Positions 12,050-20,113 of a stretch of 64,000 nucleotides of DNA are shown here, one piece after another (the stretch's first letter is position 1; the number at the start of each line of letters is the position of its first letter). The notes below the pieces were generated by a model. It did no database searches, had not been told where the DNA came from, and was given only the letters and a program-made list of their open reading frames with translations. The stretch covers positions 186,001 to 250,000 of the forward strand of contig JAFDWX010000005.1 in assembly GCA_018268255.1 (NCBI GenBank), in the 5' to 3' direction. Source of the stretch: Armatimonadota bacterium (GTDB taxonomy: Bacteria > Armatimonadota > Fimbriimonadia > Fimbriimonadales > Fimbriimonadaceae). The translations under genes and the position numbers were made by a program.

Positions 12050-12385
12050 TTACTGAACTTTGTTCGATTTCTTCCGTGACTCCATGGCCATTCGGAATAG
12101 ATTCCAGCCAAGAACTGCCAGGGTTGGACCCCAACCGTTCTTTCTAGTACCTGCCAGGGCCGAGACCATCGGGACTATCGCCCCACCAGCAGGATTCGAA
12201 CGTTGCCGTGAGAGAGCATGAATCTGCTTCTCGTGTGCTGAAATTGTCTTACTTACTTTCTCGAGTTGCTTTTCGAGTGCGTTGCACTGGGCCCGGACTC
12301 TTGATAAAGCCGACACCGCAGATATCGCGATCGCAAGAGCTACCAGCCCAAAGATCAACCCTGCAATTCCGAGTACCAGCTCCAT
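12050..12385 (-). CDS. Small membrane protein with coiled coil
   Basis: 111 residues. One N-terminal transmembrane helix (ELVLGIAGLIFGLVALAIAISAV) leads into a heptad-like helix (LEKQLEKVSKTISAHEKQIHAL) and a basic C-terminus. The layout recalls DUF948 proteins that are often found beside YtxH genes, which supports a linked function in the cell envelope. I prefer the ATG at 12383-12385 with GGAG five bases upstream; a GTG six bases earlier is possible. Function unknown. Confidence 0.65.
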   Translation of the reverse strand: MELVLGIAGLIFGLVALAIAISAVSALSRVRAQCNALEKQLEKVSKTISAHEKQIHALSRQRSNPAGGAIVPMVSALAGTRKNGWGPTLAVLGWNLFRMAMESRKKSNKVQ

Positions 12386-12421
12386 ATCCACTCCATACGC
12401 ACAAATTAGGCTCCTTTGACC

Positions 12422-13678
12422 TTATTTAAAGAAGTCAAAGGTCTCTAGCCGACCCTTAACCGCCTGAAGGAACCGGCCCGCCGCCATTCCATCGATCAAC
12501 CGATGGTCGTAGGTGAGCACCAAGTTCATGATCGACCGGATTGCGATCATACCGTCAATAATAACAGGCGATTGCTTGATCGTGTACGTACCCAGTATAG
12601 CGGCCTGCGGAGCATTGATCATCGGGGTGCCCAAAACCGCTCCATAGCTGCCGGGATTGGTCAACGTGAATGTTCCACCCTGAACGTCGCTGACGGAGAG
12701 CGCATTGCTCCTGGCTTTGGCGGCGATTTGCTCCAAATCTTTGGCCAAATCGATCAGGGATTTGGTGTTGGCGTCGCGGATGACGGGGACAATCAGTCCC
12801 TGATCTCCCTTCGGCCCGAGGGAAACGGCGATCCCCATGTGAACATTCTTGTTCATCACGATTTGGTCACCCTGGAGAGATGCGTTGACCAGCGGAAATT
12901 CCATCAAGGTCTCTGTGATGGCTTTGATGAAGAACGGCGTGTAGGTCAGCTTAACGCCAAACTGAGATTGGAAGTTCTCTTTGTTCCTCTCGCGGAACTG
13001 CACCATTTGGGTGACGTCCACCTCGGTCAGCGTGCTCACCACGGGAACCTGAGAACTTCGCACCATTGCGTCGGCAATCATCTTTCTCATGCCGACGAGT
13101 TGGACGATCTCTTGGTCTGGTCCAGCAACCACAGGGGCGGACGGTTTGACCTCAATCGGCGCGGCAGGAGCTACCGATATTTGAGGTACGGGTTGGACAC
13201 CTCCAGCCAGAAATTCTTCAAGGTCCTTTTTGGTGACTCGTCCGCCTGCGCCCGTTCCCGAAATCGACGCAAGCTGAGCTTCGGAAATGTTATTCGACTT
13301 CGCGATCGATCGAACCACAGGCGTGTACCATTTCCGTCCTCCTTGGTCGCCTGATACAGAAGGTGTAGCATGTGGGACAGATTCGACTTTTTCAGCCTGA
13401 GGTGTCGGTGCGGTTTCTGCTGGCGCAGTTTCAACCTCGGTGCCGTCGTCGATCAATCCCATTGGCTTGAACACTTCGACCTGCTCGCCTTCAGGGATCA
13501 GGATCTTGATGAGGACCCCCGAAGCCGGAGCCTGCAACTCCGTGTTCACCTTGTCGGTCATGATCTCGACAACGGGTTCGTCTTCCTTAACGAACTCGCC
13601 GACTTTCTTCAGCCATCGGCTCACGGTACCTTCGTGAACCGACTCCCCAAGTTCTGGCATCAAAATCTCAACTGGCAT
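12422..13678 (-). CDS. Dihydrolipoyl acyltransferase, E2 of a 2-oxoacid dehydrogenase
   Basis: 418 residues: a lipoyl domain (1-80) with the lipoylated Lys43 in EIMTDKVNTEL, a proline/alanine-rich linker, a peripheral subunit-binding domain (about 117-157), another linker, then the catalytic domain (about 190-418) ending in DHRLIDG with the catalytic His392 and Asp396. The core moves acyl groups to CoA. The TDKVN lipoyl motif and overall length favour a branched-chain or 2-oxoglutarate complex over pyruvate dehydrogenase, but that is inference. E1 and E3 genes are not adjacent, which is unusual. Confidence 0.9.
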   Translation of the reverse strand: MPVEILMPELGESVHEGTVSRWLKKVGEFVKEDEPVVEIMTDKVNTELQAPASGVLIKILIPEGEQVEVFKPMGLIDDGTEVETAPAETAPTPQAEKVESVPHATPSVSGDQGGRKWYTPVVRSIAKSNNISEAQLASISGTGAGGRVTKKDLEEFLAGGVQPVPQISVAPAAPIEVKPSAPVVAGPDQEIVQLVGMRKMIADAMVRSSQVPVVSTLTEVDVTQMVQFRERNKENFQSQFGVKLTYTPFFIKAITETLMEFPLVNASLQGDQIVMNKNVHMGIAVSLGPKGDQGLIVPVIRDANTKSLIDLAKDLEQIAAKARSNALSVSDVQGGTFTLTNPGSYGAVLGTPMINAPQAAILGTYTIKQSPVIIDGMIAIRSIMNLVLTYDHRLIDGMAAGRFLQAVKGRLETFDFFK

Positions 13679-13691
13679 ATCGGTAGATTGT

Positions 13692-13734
13692 AGCCCGGTG
13701 GCGGATGGGCCGCTCCCTGGTCAACCATCGGGCT
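13692..13734 (-). terminator. Hairpin after the fibronectin-like gene
   Basis: AGCCCG and CGGGCT with a few inner pairs form an imperfect stem 10 bp past the stop at 13744. There is no T-run, so termination here is uncertain. Confidence 0.3.
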
Positions 13735-13743
13735 TATGTGGTT

Positions 13744-14463
13744 CTACGAGTCGCGTCGCAAAATCTTGGCACGTTGCTCGACGCGTTCTCGCGCTCGGCC
13801 AATTATGTCCATCAGAGGGATTCGATCCGCCTCGGAGTTCGACAAGGTTTGGACCAGCCTCTGCGCTCGCTGATAGAGCCCATACCGAAGCGCAATAGCG
13901 ACCTTCCGCCGAACTGTTACGGCATCGACCATCGCCTTCTTGACCGACTCTGCCTGAGCCTCGGTCAGGACATGGAAAGGTGCATAAGCAGAAGTAAGTA
14001 CTTGGGTCCCACCATCCACGCGAGCCGTGACCTTCCAACGATAGTTCTTCCCTGGCTTGAGCTTAATCGGTTGAGGCGGTGTATACGTGCCATCCTCGCC
14101 CAGCTGAATTCCATTTGCCCGAACCACGGCCGAGCCATCCTGGTCCACAATCACCAAGTCGTAGGACTCGGCCTGCGGCACGGTCTCCCAGGTCACCGAA
14201 TCCAGTTCCGGTTCCACAGCCGTAAACCGTGGGCTTTTCGCCTTCAACTGGGCTGCAGTCTCGGATTCCTCCGTTTCAGAAAGCGGTGCGAGCACCGTCG
14301 CCAATGACTCCAACTGCTTGTCTGCGTCGGAAATTTCTGGGGCAGTCATCCCCACCTTGTGGGCTTCCTTGAAGGTGCCCGTGTTGTTGACATTGTCATC
14401 GGGCGGAATCGACCAACGGACCGGACCGAGGGTTAAGATGAGGAGGACCAATTCGCGTGTCAT
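13744..14463 (-). CDS. Secreted protein with fibronectin-like domain and helical tail
   Basis: 239 residues with an N-terminal hydrophobic segment (MTRELVLLILTLGPVRWSI). Residues about 80-160 read like one fibronectin/Ig-type domain: SVTWETVPQAESYDLVIVDQDG ... LKPGKNYRWKVTARV, where the 'W..V.GA..Y.V.V' and 'L.PG..Y.W.V' patterns are clear. The last 75 residues are helical and charged. No enzymatic motif is visible. It could be a sensor or an envelope adaptor; function unknown. It is the only gene between E2 and the acetyltransferase. Confidence 0.65.
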   Translation of the reverse strand: MTRELVLLILTLGPVRWSIPPDDNVNNTGTFKEAHKVGMTAPEISDADKQLESLATVLAPLSETEESETAAQLKAKSPRFTAVEPELDSVTWETVPQAESYDLVIVDQDGSAVVRANGIQLGEDGTYTPPQPIKLKPGKNYRWKVTARVDGGTQVLTSAYAPFHVLTEAQAESVKKAMVDAVTVRRKVAIALRYGLYQRAQRLVQTLSNSEADRIPLMDIIGRARERVEQRAKILRRDS

Positions 14464-14524
14464 GACTGTGGTTCTGGACGTTACTGACGATTGTCGGTTC
14501 TCTAGGATACCGTTGATAGGGACT

Positions 14525-15160
14525 TTATGCGGGTTTTGGACCTATTCCTAGCCGTTCGAACAGGTTCCTTTTCACTTGGGGCCACTCCTCATCGAGGATG
14601 CTGAAGTACACGGTATCTCGGGTTTGCCCGTCGATCTTGATGCCATGCTTTCGCAATGTGCCTTCGTACACCCCTCCAAGTTTCCGGATAGCGGCTTGGC
14701 TGTGGAGGTTTGTTTTGGCTGTCTTAAGAGTCACCCGGATCGCGCCTAGAACTTCGAACGCATGTTGTAAAAGCAGCAATTTGCACTCTGGATTGACGTT
14801 CGTACCACGACAATCTGCCGAATACCACGTCATCCCGATTTCCACGTGGCGCGCATCGTGGCGGATATCCAAGTAGGCCGTTTCGCCGATATAGCCTCCC
14901 GTTTTTGCGTCCAATACCGTGAAACTGGTGACCGCAGGTGCCGCAAGCCTGGACGAAACATAGTCACGGAACGCTTCGACCGTGTGGGTTACTGGCCGTA
15001 TCCGAAGAAAATGATCAAAGGTGTCCTCTGGGCAGACTTCGAACAACCCGTCAGCGTGGGAGAGCTCCAAGGGCACCAACCGAACCCACTGACCAGTCAG
15101 TTCCACCGGCTCACACCACTGATTCGGAATCACGTTGGCGAAATTACCCCACGCTGGCAT
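14525..15160 (-). CDS. GNAT family N-acetyltransferase, RimJ/RimL-like
   Basis: 211 residues. The order of beta strands and motif A fits Acetyltransf_3: an N-terminal L(T)GQWVRLVPLELSHADGLF, the strand GYIGETAYLDIRHDARHVEIGMTWYSADCRGTNVN and the acetyl-CoA loop, then VTLKTAKTNLHSQAAIRKLGGVYEGTLRKH. These enzymes acetylate protein N-termini or small molecules; the substrate is open. The start overlaps the end of phhA by 17 bp, so they are co-transcribed. Confidence 0.85.
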   Translation of the reverse strand: MPAWGNFANVIPNQWCEPVELTGQWVRLVPLELSHADGLFEVCPEDTFDHFLRIRPVTHTVEAFRDYVSSRLAAPAVTSFTVLDAKTGGYIGETAYLDIRHDARHVEIGMTWYSADCRGTNVNPECKLLLLQHAFEVLGAIRVTLKTAKTNLHSQAAIRKLGGVYEGTLRKHGIKIDGQTRDTVYFSILDEEWPQVKRNLFERLGIGPKPA

Positions 15161-16076
15161 TCAAGAAGGAGCGAATGTCATCCTCGTTCACGTCAGGCTC
15201 CCCGGGGGCAACGTTGTTCAACTTCCCTTCTCCCATCCACTGGATCAGCCGATCGACTTCTGCAAAGAGGTGATCAAATGAGTCGACAATGAATAAGAGC
15301 GGTTGATAGTGGTCGATCTCAAACCCTTGATTGATGACCCATTCGAGCTGAATCGGGAACCGTTGGACCTCCGGCGCATCGATCGAATAGGCCAATTCGC
15401 CGTAGCTGCTGAGAAGCCCGCTTCCGTATGCCTTGAGTCCCGCAGATTTCTGAGATCGCATCAGGCCGAATTCGATGGTGAACCAGAAGAAGCGTGCCAT
15501 CGCTCGAACGATACTGGTAACTCGCCGAACGCGCTCCTCGTGATCAGGAATCGACTGGGCGATGTCCGCGGCAAGATGTGCGGCGTCTCCAAAACGGACC
15601 AGGGTATCCGCAAACGCCATGTCTGTATGCATTGGAACGTGGCCAGCGATGTCATGGAAGATGTCGGGTTCGGGGAGGTAATCGAGTTTGTCTCCACGCC
15701 GAATCGTGATTGTTGTCGGAAATTCTCGCTGTCTCAGGCAATCAAAAAAAAGGAATGCGGGGACATACCCGCTCACCGCTTTGGCGCGAAAACCCGTCAA
15801 GGGGCACAGAAATTGGTTCACATCTTCCAGTTTGGGAACCTGGTCGGGCGATAGGCAGAGGCTGGCGATGCCCTCCATGAATTTGTCGTTGGCATACTGC
15901 TCCCAGCGACCGGTCATTCGTGCATAGAGCTTTCGCCATGCGTCATGGTTGGCCTCGGAATACAGTTCGTATGGCTGGTCTATGTAGAGTTCGCCTCGCT
16001 CGCGAGCTTCCTCGATAAACGGCGCCTCGGTCGTTGTCATCCCAATTCGTGGGTTTTCAGAGATGGGTTGAGCCAC
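15144..16076 (-). CDS. phhA: Phenylalanine 4-monooxygenase
   Basis: 310 residues of the biopterin-dependent aromatic amino acid hydroxylase family; converts phenylalanine to tyrosine. The iron ligands are His141 and His146 in DIFHDIAGHVPMH and Glu202 in FTIEFGL, and the pterin-facing GLLSSYGEL loop is present. There is no N-terminal regulatory ACT domain, as usual for bacteria. The start is GTG with AGGAGG seven bases before it. A pterin carbinolamine dehydratase gene, its normal partner, is not in the window; a folB-like sequence lies near the other end. Confidence 0.94.
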   Translation of the reverse strand: MAQPISENPRIGMTTTEAPFIEEARERGELYIDQPYELYSEANHDAWRKLYARMTGRWEQYANDKFMEGIASLCLSPDQVPKLEDVNQFLCPLTGFRAKAVSGYVPAFLFFDCLRQREFPTTITIRRGDKLDYLPEPDIFHDIAGHVPMHTDMAFADTLVRFGDAAHLAADIAQSIPDHEERVRRVTSIVRAMARFFWFTIEFGLMRSQKSAGLKAYGSGLLSSYGELAYSIDAPEVQRFPIQLEWVINQGFEIDHYQPLLFIVDSFDHLFAEVDRLIQWMGEGKLNNVAPGEPDVNEDDIRSFLNASVG

Positions 16077-16137
16077 GTTGCTCCCTCCTGGTTTGGTATG
16101 GCGCCATTGTACATCGTGCCGGACGCCGACAAAGCAG

Positions 16138-16166
16138 AAGCCCCACAGAACACATCTGCAGGGCTT
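16138..16166 (-). terminator. Hairpin after the PEP-CTERM gene
   Basis: AAGCCC pairs with GGGCTT and inner CAGA with TCTG. A short CTGCTTT follows on the minus strand. It would end the PEP-CTERM transcript before phhA. Confidence 0.4.
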
Positions 16167-16196
16167 GCTCTGAAAGGAGAGACTTTCGTTTTTTGA

Positions 16197-16964
16197 TTAC
16201 TTGCGTCGTCGTCGGAGTGCGGCAGCAATTCCAAATCCGAGAGCAGCCAAAGTGGCAGGCTCCGGAACCGCTTCGAAGCGATTGTAATTGCTGTACTGGA
16301 TTCCGGGATTGCCCGTGTTGAAACCAGGATTGCTCATGGAGTTGACGCTGTCCGCAGGCATGGACTCGTTGGAGAGCCAGCCTGATTCCGAGCAATAGGC
16401 CGCGAACCAGTTGAAGCCAAAGCTGCTGCTACCGTTATCCAGTAGGTTGCGGGCGATGTTGACTTCGCGACCGGGCTGGTAGGCGAGGAAGTTGTGGGTG
16501 CCACCGGTGAGTTCGAATGACACTGAGCCGAAGCTGCCAAAGATCACCGCATAGTCGGCCAAAAATCCAGTCGGGAACAGCTCAGTGGAATCCTTAGCGA
16601 GGTTGCTGATGACCGAACGACCGCCATCGCTGGTGTCGCTCATGCTTGCGTCATCGAAGCCGCCTGCCTTGCTGTCGATGTAAACCACAACGACGTCGTT
16701 GAGCGCATTTCCACCAGTGAAGCCAAAGTTCACATTGAGTGCATCGGCGTCCATGCTGATCATGCCAGCTCCAAGGGTTCCGCCGAATCCGGATCCACCG
16801 CCGTTGCCGTAGTTCGTGGCATATTCGCCAGAAGCAACGGTACCGTCAACAGCAACACCCGAGGCCAAACCGTTTGAGTCGACCTGGGTCTGCACAAGTC
16901 CAGCGTTTGCCGCGCCCATCGCCGCGGCCGCAAGTGCGAGAAAAGCAAATTTTGTCATCTTCAT
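16197..16964 (-). CDS. PEP-CTERM sorting domain protein
   Basis: 255 residues from the ATG at 16962-16964 with GGGAG before it; the ORF extends further up but without a signal peptide. Signal peptide MKMTKFAFLALAAAAMGAANA, then a glycine/serine/asparagine-rich beta-type body (GNGGGSGFGGTLGAG) and a C-terminal tripartite signal: VPEPATLAALGFGIAAALRRRRK, that is PEP, a hydrophobic helix and an arginine cluster. Such proteins are cut by exosortase and released or anchored at the surface with exopolysaccharide. The exosortase gene is not here. An operator-like palindrome lies 96 bp upstream (17060-17071). Confidence 0.9.
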   Translation of the reverse strand: MKMTKFAFLALAAAAMGAANAGLVQTQVDSNGLASGVAVDGTVASGEYATNYGNGGGSGFGGTLGAGMISMDADALNVNFGFTGGNALNDVVVVYIDSKAGGFDDASMSDTSDGGRSVISNLAKDSTELFPTGFLADYAVIFGSFGSVSFELTGGTHNFLAYQPGREVNIARNLLDNGSSSFGFNWFAAYCSESGWLSNESMPADSVNSMSNPGFNTGNPGIQYSNYNRFEAVPEPATLAALGFGIAAALRRRRK

Positions 16965-17059
16965 TGATCGTCTCCCAAAGCGAGCGGTGACCACGAAGCC
17001 CCAGGCGGGACTTACTAGAATGGTCGTCGAATGCGCGCACACTCCGGCTTTATCAATAA

Positions 17060-17071
17060 GAATTCGTATTC
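17060..17071. promoter_or_regulatory. LacI-type operator candidate upstream of the PEP-CTERM gene
   Basis: On the minus strand it reads AGAATACGAATTCT, an inverted repeat AGAAT-ACGA-ATTCT. The 12-base core GAATACGAATTC is identical to the core of the site before the pseudopilin at 31579-31590 and differs by one base from the site upstream of the LacI-type gene at 32680-32691. Confidence 0.6.
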
Positions 17072-17154
17072 TGAACCTAGAATTGTGACATCCTGACCAC
17101 ACTTCCCGGCATTATTGCGTGCAATTGCTGGAACACTTGCCAGGCGGCACAAAC

Positions 17155-17187
17155 AAAAAGTGGAGCTGGTCTCCAGCTCCACTTTCA
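17155..17187 (-). terminator. Terminator of the RRM protein gene
   Basis: A perfect 13-bp stem (arms at 17157-17169 and 17173-17185) with a three-base loop; on the minus strand it is followed by a T-run. The opposite side is also T-rich, so it may act in both directions. Confidence 0.75.
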
Positions 17188-17212
17188 GAGTTTTCGTTGA
17201 TGCTAATCGGGC

Positions 17213-17635
17213 TTAGCGTCGACCGTAGCCGCCACCACCGCGTCGATCGTTGCCGCCGCGGCCACCACGATCGCGTCCACCGCCGCCGCCGTAGCCGCCA
17301 CCACCGCCGCCGCCAAAGTCACGGTCACCACCGCCGCCGCCGTAGCCGCCGCCACCACCGCCGAAGCGTCCGCCGCCACCGCCGCCGCCGCCAGTTCGGG
17401 GTCGATCTTCTCGAGGTCGAGCCTTGTCGACCTTAATCGCTCGGCCACCGATATCGGCGCCGTTCATTTTTTCAATCGCCTCATCTGCGCGATCTGCTGC
17501 GACGTCGATGAATGCAATGCCCTTATCGCCGAGAACGCGGCAAGAATGCGGCTGATAATCGCCGAAGGCCATCAGGACCTGATCTTCGCGTACTGAATAC
17601 GGAAGATTGCCGACGAACAAAGTTTGTACTGCCAT
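17213..17635 (-). CDS. RNA-binding protein: RRM domain with glycine-rich RGG tail
   Basis: 140 residues. The RRM (1-75) has RNP2 LFVGNL (6-11) and RNP1 KGIAFIDV (38-45). From residue 80 to the end the chain is almost only glycine with arginine, aspartate, phenylalanine and tyrosine (GGGGYGGGG, RDRGGRGG), as in cyanobacterial Rbp and plant GRP cold-shock proteins. Such proteins bind single-stranded RNA and may form condensates. The GC-rich repeat of CCGCCG codons at 17226-17400 is this tail, not an independent repeat. Role in cold or RNA stability is inference. Confidence 0.92.
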   Translation of the reverse strand: MAVQTLFVGNLPYSVREDQVLMAFGDYQPHSCRVLGDKGIAFIDVAADRADEAIEKMNGADIGGRAIKVDKARPREDRPRTGGGGGGGGRFGGGGGGYGGGGGDRDFGGGGGGGYGGGGGRDRGGRGGNDRRGGGGYGRR

Positions 17636-17734
17636 TTGAGCTCCTAATATTTTCCGTTCACTTTCCGATGGAGCTCCGTTCTCTACTTCGCTACATAGGT
17701 TGTCCGAACACCCGTATTTTACTACACTCCAAAG

Positions 17735-19249
17735 CTAAAACGATACTTCGCGGTACTGGACCGCTTCGGCGAGGTGGGGCTTTTGAACCAAATCCACGTT
17801 CTGGAGGTCGGCGATCGTGCGTGCGACCTTCAGGATCCGGTCGTAGACCCGGCCCGAAACGTTCATTCGAGCGGCGACCATTTTCATAAATTCGCGGGAC
17901 TCTTGGGAGAGTTCCACAAGGTCTTGAACTTCCCGAGCGCTCATCTTGGCATTCACCTTGCCTGGTCCAAGCCGCGTGTGCTGAATATGGCGTGCTGCGA
18001 CCACTCGAGCGCGAATGGTCTCACTCGTATCGCCACGGTCCAGGTTCAGAAGTTCGTCGGGTTTGAGCCGGGGTACGGCCATGTGGATGTCGATTCGGTC
18101 CATAAGGGGTCCGCTGATCCGGTTCGCGTACCTGCCGCACGAAGCCGGGGAGCCCACGCAATTCGCTTCGGGATATCCCTTAAATCCACAAGGACAAGGG
18201 TTCATGGCACCGATCAAGGTGCACGAAGCCGGAAAAGTCATCGTGTTTTGCACCCGTGCCACCGTGGCAACGCCATCTTCCAGTGGCTGCCGCAAGGATT
18301 CTAGGACGTCGCGGTCAAATTCGGCCATCTCGTCGAGGAACAACACACCCAAGTGCGCCAACGAAATCTCGCCTGGCTGTGGATTCTTGCCGCCACCGAC
18401 AATCGCTGCGTAACTCGCCGTGTGGTGCGGGGATCGATACGGTCTCTCCCAAATCAGGCCCTCATGGCCACCTTTCTGTTTGGCTGCGCTGTAAATTCGA
18501 GTAACTTCGATGCTCTCTTCCAGAGACAAGGGAGGCAGGATGGTCGGCAACCTTCGAGCCAGCATCGTTTTGCCAGATCCGGGAGGGCCAACCATGAGCA
18601 CGTTGTGGCCGCCAGCTGCAGCAATCTCTAGCGCTCGAATCGCCTGCTTTTGGCCTTTGACGTCGCTAAAATCGACCTCGTAGCGAGTCTCGCCTGCTCC
18701 TTCCGTCCGCTCAAACTTTACGGGCGTGGCGAGCATCGACCCGTTGAGTAATTCAGCCAATTCAGTGAGCGAATCGACACCATAGACATCGATTCCCGGT
18801 GCCACAGCCGCTTCAGTGGCATTGGCACGCGGGACAATGAGTCTTTTGAACCCCTTTTCTGATGCCATCAACGCGATATTGACGGCACCATCGATCGGTC
18901 GCACGATGCCTTCCAACCCCAGTTCGCCAACGATCATGCAGTCCGCAATCTCGCTGGCTGGAACCTGCTCCGTCCCGGCAAGAATCGCAGCGGCGATCGG
19001 AAGGTCCAGAGAAGGCCCTTCTTTCTTGATGTCGCCTGGAGCGAGATTGCAAATGATGGTTTGATTGGGTAATCGAAATCCGCCGTTGCGCAAAGAAGCT
19101 CGAACACGCTCACTGCTTTCTTGAACGGCTTTGTCGGGCAAGCCGACAATCGTGAAGCGAGGCTGGCTCGCCCCGATAAAATCAATTTCAGCGACGATGG
19201 GAATAGCGTCGATACCGGACAGCGTTGCGCAGTGGACTTGAGCGACCAT
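17735..19249 (-). CDS. YifB/ComM-family AAA+ ATPase
   Basis: 504 residues: an N-terminal ChlI/Lon-protease-like fold (1-170), then the AAA+ Mg-chelatase-type module with Walker A GPPGSGKT (221-228), Walker B LFLDEM, the sensor region IGAMNPCPCG and a C-terminal helical domain. ComM is a helicase aiding branch migration of incoming DNA in transformation; many members have no known role. Its ATG directly follows the stop of 19250-20017. Confidence 0.93.
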   Translation of the reverse strand: MVAQVHCATLSGIDAIPIVAEIDFIGASQPRFTIVGLPDKAVQESSERVRASLRNGGFRLPNQTIICNLAPGDIKKEGPSLDLPIAAAILAGTEQVPASEIADCMIVGELGLEGIVRPIDGAVNIALMASEKGFKRLIVPRANATEAAVAPGIDVYGVDSLTELAELLNGSMLATPVKFERTEGAGETRYEVDFSDVKGQKQAIRALEIAAAGGHNVLMVGPPGSGKTMLARRLPTILPPLSLEESIEVTRIYSAAKQKGGHEGLIWERPYRSPHHTASYAAIVGGGKNPQPGEISLAHLGVLFLDEMAEFDRDVLESLRQPLEDGVATVARVQNTMTFPASCTLIGAMNPCPCGFKGYPEANCVGSPASCGRYANRISGPLMDRIDIHMAVPRLKPDELLNLDRGDTSETIRARVVAARHIQHTRLGPGKVNAKMSAREVQDLVELSQESREFMKMVAARMNVSGRVYDRILKVARTIADLQNVDLVQKPHLAEAVQYREVSF

Positions 19250-20017
19250 CTACCCCGGTTTGTTCAACTCCTTTTCAATCTGTTCCCGTGTCATGCCATC
19301 GCTTGTCTGCATAATCACGTTCGACTTCAGAGCAGTAAGGGTCAGGTTAAGTTCGTAAAATTCGCCTTCTTCTCCGCCAAAGATCGGAACATTCACCGCA
19401 TGGATCTTTGCCGACTTAAGAAATCCGCTGCGGGCAAACAACTCGTACTCGCCCGTCGCTTTGATCGGGTTGTCTCCATCCGATTCCTCAAAATCAAACT
19501 TAACCAAGGTGGCGGGCGACCCAATATTTGTCTGGATCCGAACCAAGTTGTAAGAGGCTTTCGCACTCCCTAAATCGTATTCCTCGTCTGCCTTGAACTG
19601 AGCGCTCCAAGTCGATCCCGCCGCTCGCTTTTCCGTGCCGAAATTCGGCCAAGTGAGTCTGCCCAATCTCAGAGCCAAACGGAGATCGATTGGGTGCTGG
19701 GTCATGAGCCAAATCGAACCGGATTTGTTCATGGTCAACTTCAACTCGGTTGGCTTGGTTGTTCCGATCGCAAGCTTCTCACCATCCATCGTCATGGAGA
19801 TCAGCCGATCACTGGATTTGACCGTAACGTAGCCGCGCGAGTCCCGCTCGGTCGCTTTAATAATGATTTCCGATTCCGTTTCGAACGTTTCGCCTTGACT
19901 CTTATACTTTGCGGTCTGGCGGTAGGTGACTAACTCGCCTAGGTAAGGGTCGAACCCGAAGGCAAATTCAGGCGGATGAGTCTGCATCAGCCCGAGCCAC
20001 AACACGGCGGAGATCAT
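19250..20017 (-). CDS. Secreted protein of unknown function
   Basis: 255 residues with a short hydrophobic N-terminus (MISAVLWLGLMQTHPPEFAFG). The mature part is beta-rich, with alternating strand patterns (LVTYRQTAKYKSQGETFETESEIIIKAT, KLAIGTTKPTELKLTM, TWPNFGTEKRAAGSTWSAQF). The central G-S-T-W-S and the strand-turn rhythm resemble the 7559-8338 product (GDSWTFS), so the two may belong to one secreted family. No catalytic motif. The ComM gene follows immediately, apparently in one operon. Confidence 0.6.
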   Translation of the reverse strand: MISAVLWLGLMQTHPPEFAFGFDPYLGELVTYRQTAKYKSQGETFETESEIIIKATERDSRGYVTVKSSDRLISMTMDGEKLAIGTTKPTELKLTMNKSGSIWLMTQHPIDLRLALRLGRLTWPNFGTEKRAAGSTWSAQFKADEEYDLGSAKASYNLVRIQTNIGSPATLVKFDFEESDGDNPIKATGEYELFARSGFLKSAKIHAVNVPIFGGEEGEFYELNLTLTALKSNVIMQTSDGMTREQIEKELNKPG

Positions 20018-20113
20018 AGTGAGAGTATAAACGGTTCACAAACCACTTCGGAGCACATGAAGAGCAACTTTCTTTTTGCGCTCAGTTGACGAGTTGCCAC
20101 GTCCCTAGTCAAT

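Noticed and set aside
12503-13354. Plus-strand ORF of 283 codons opposite the E2 gene
   Set aside because: Antisense shadow; the minus-strand E2 has lipoyl, binding and catalytic motifs.
17226-17400. GC-rich microsatellite or CRISPR-like repeat
   Set aside because: It is the glycine-codon run of the RRM protein's C-terminal tail; there are no direct repeats with unique spacers.
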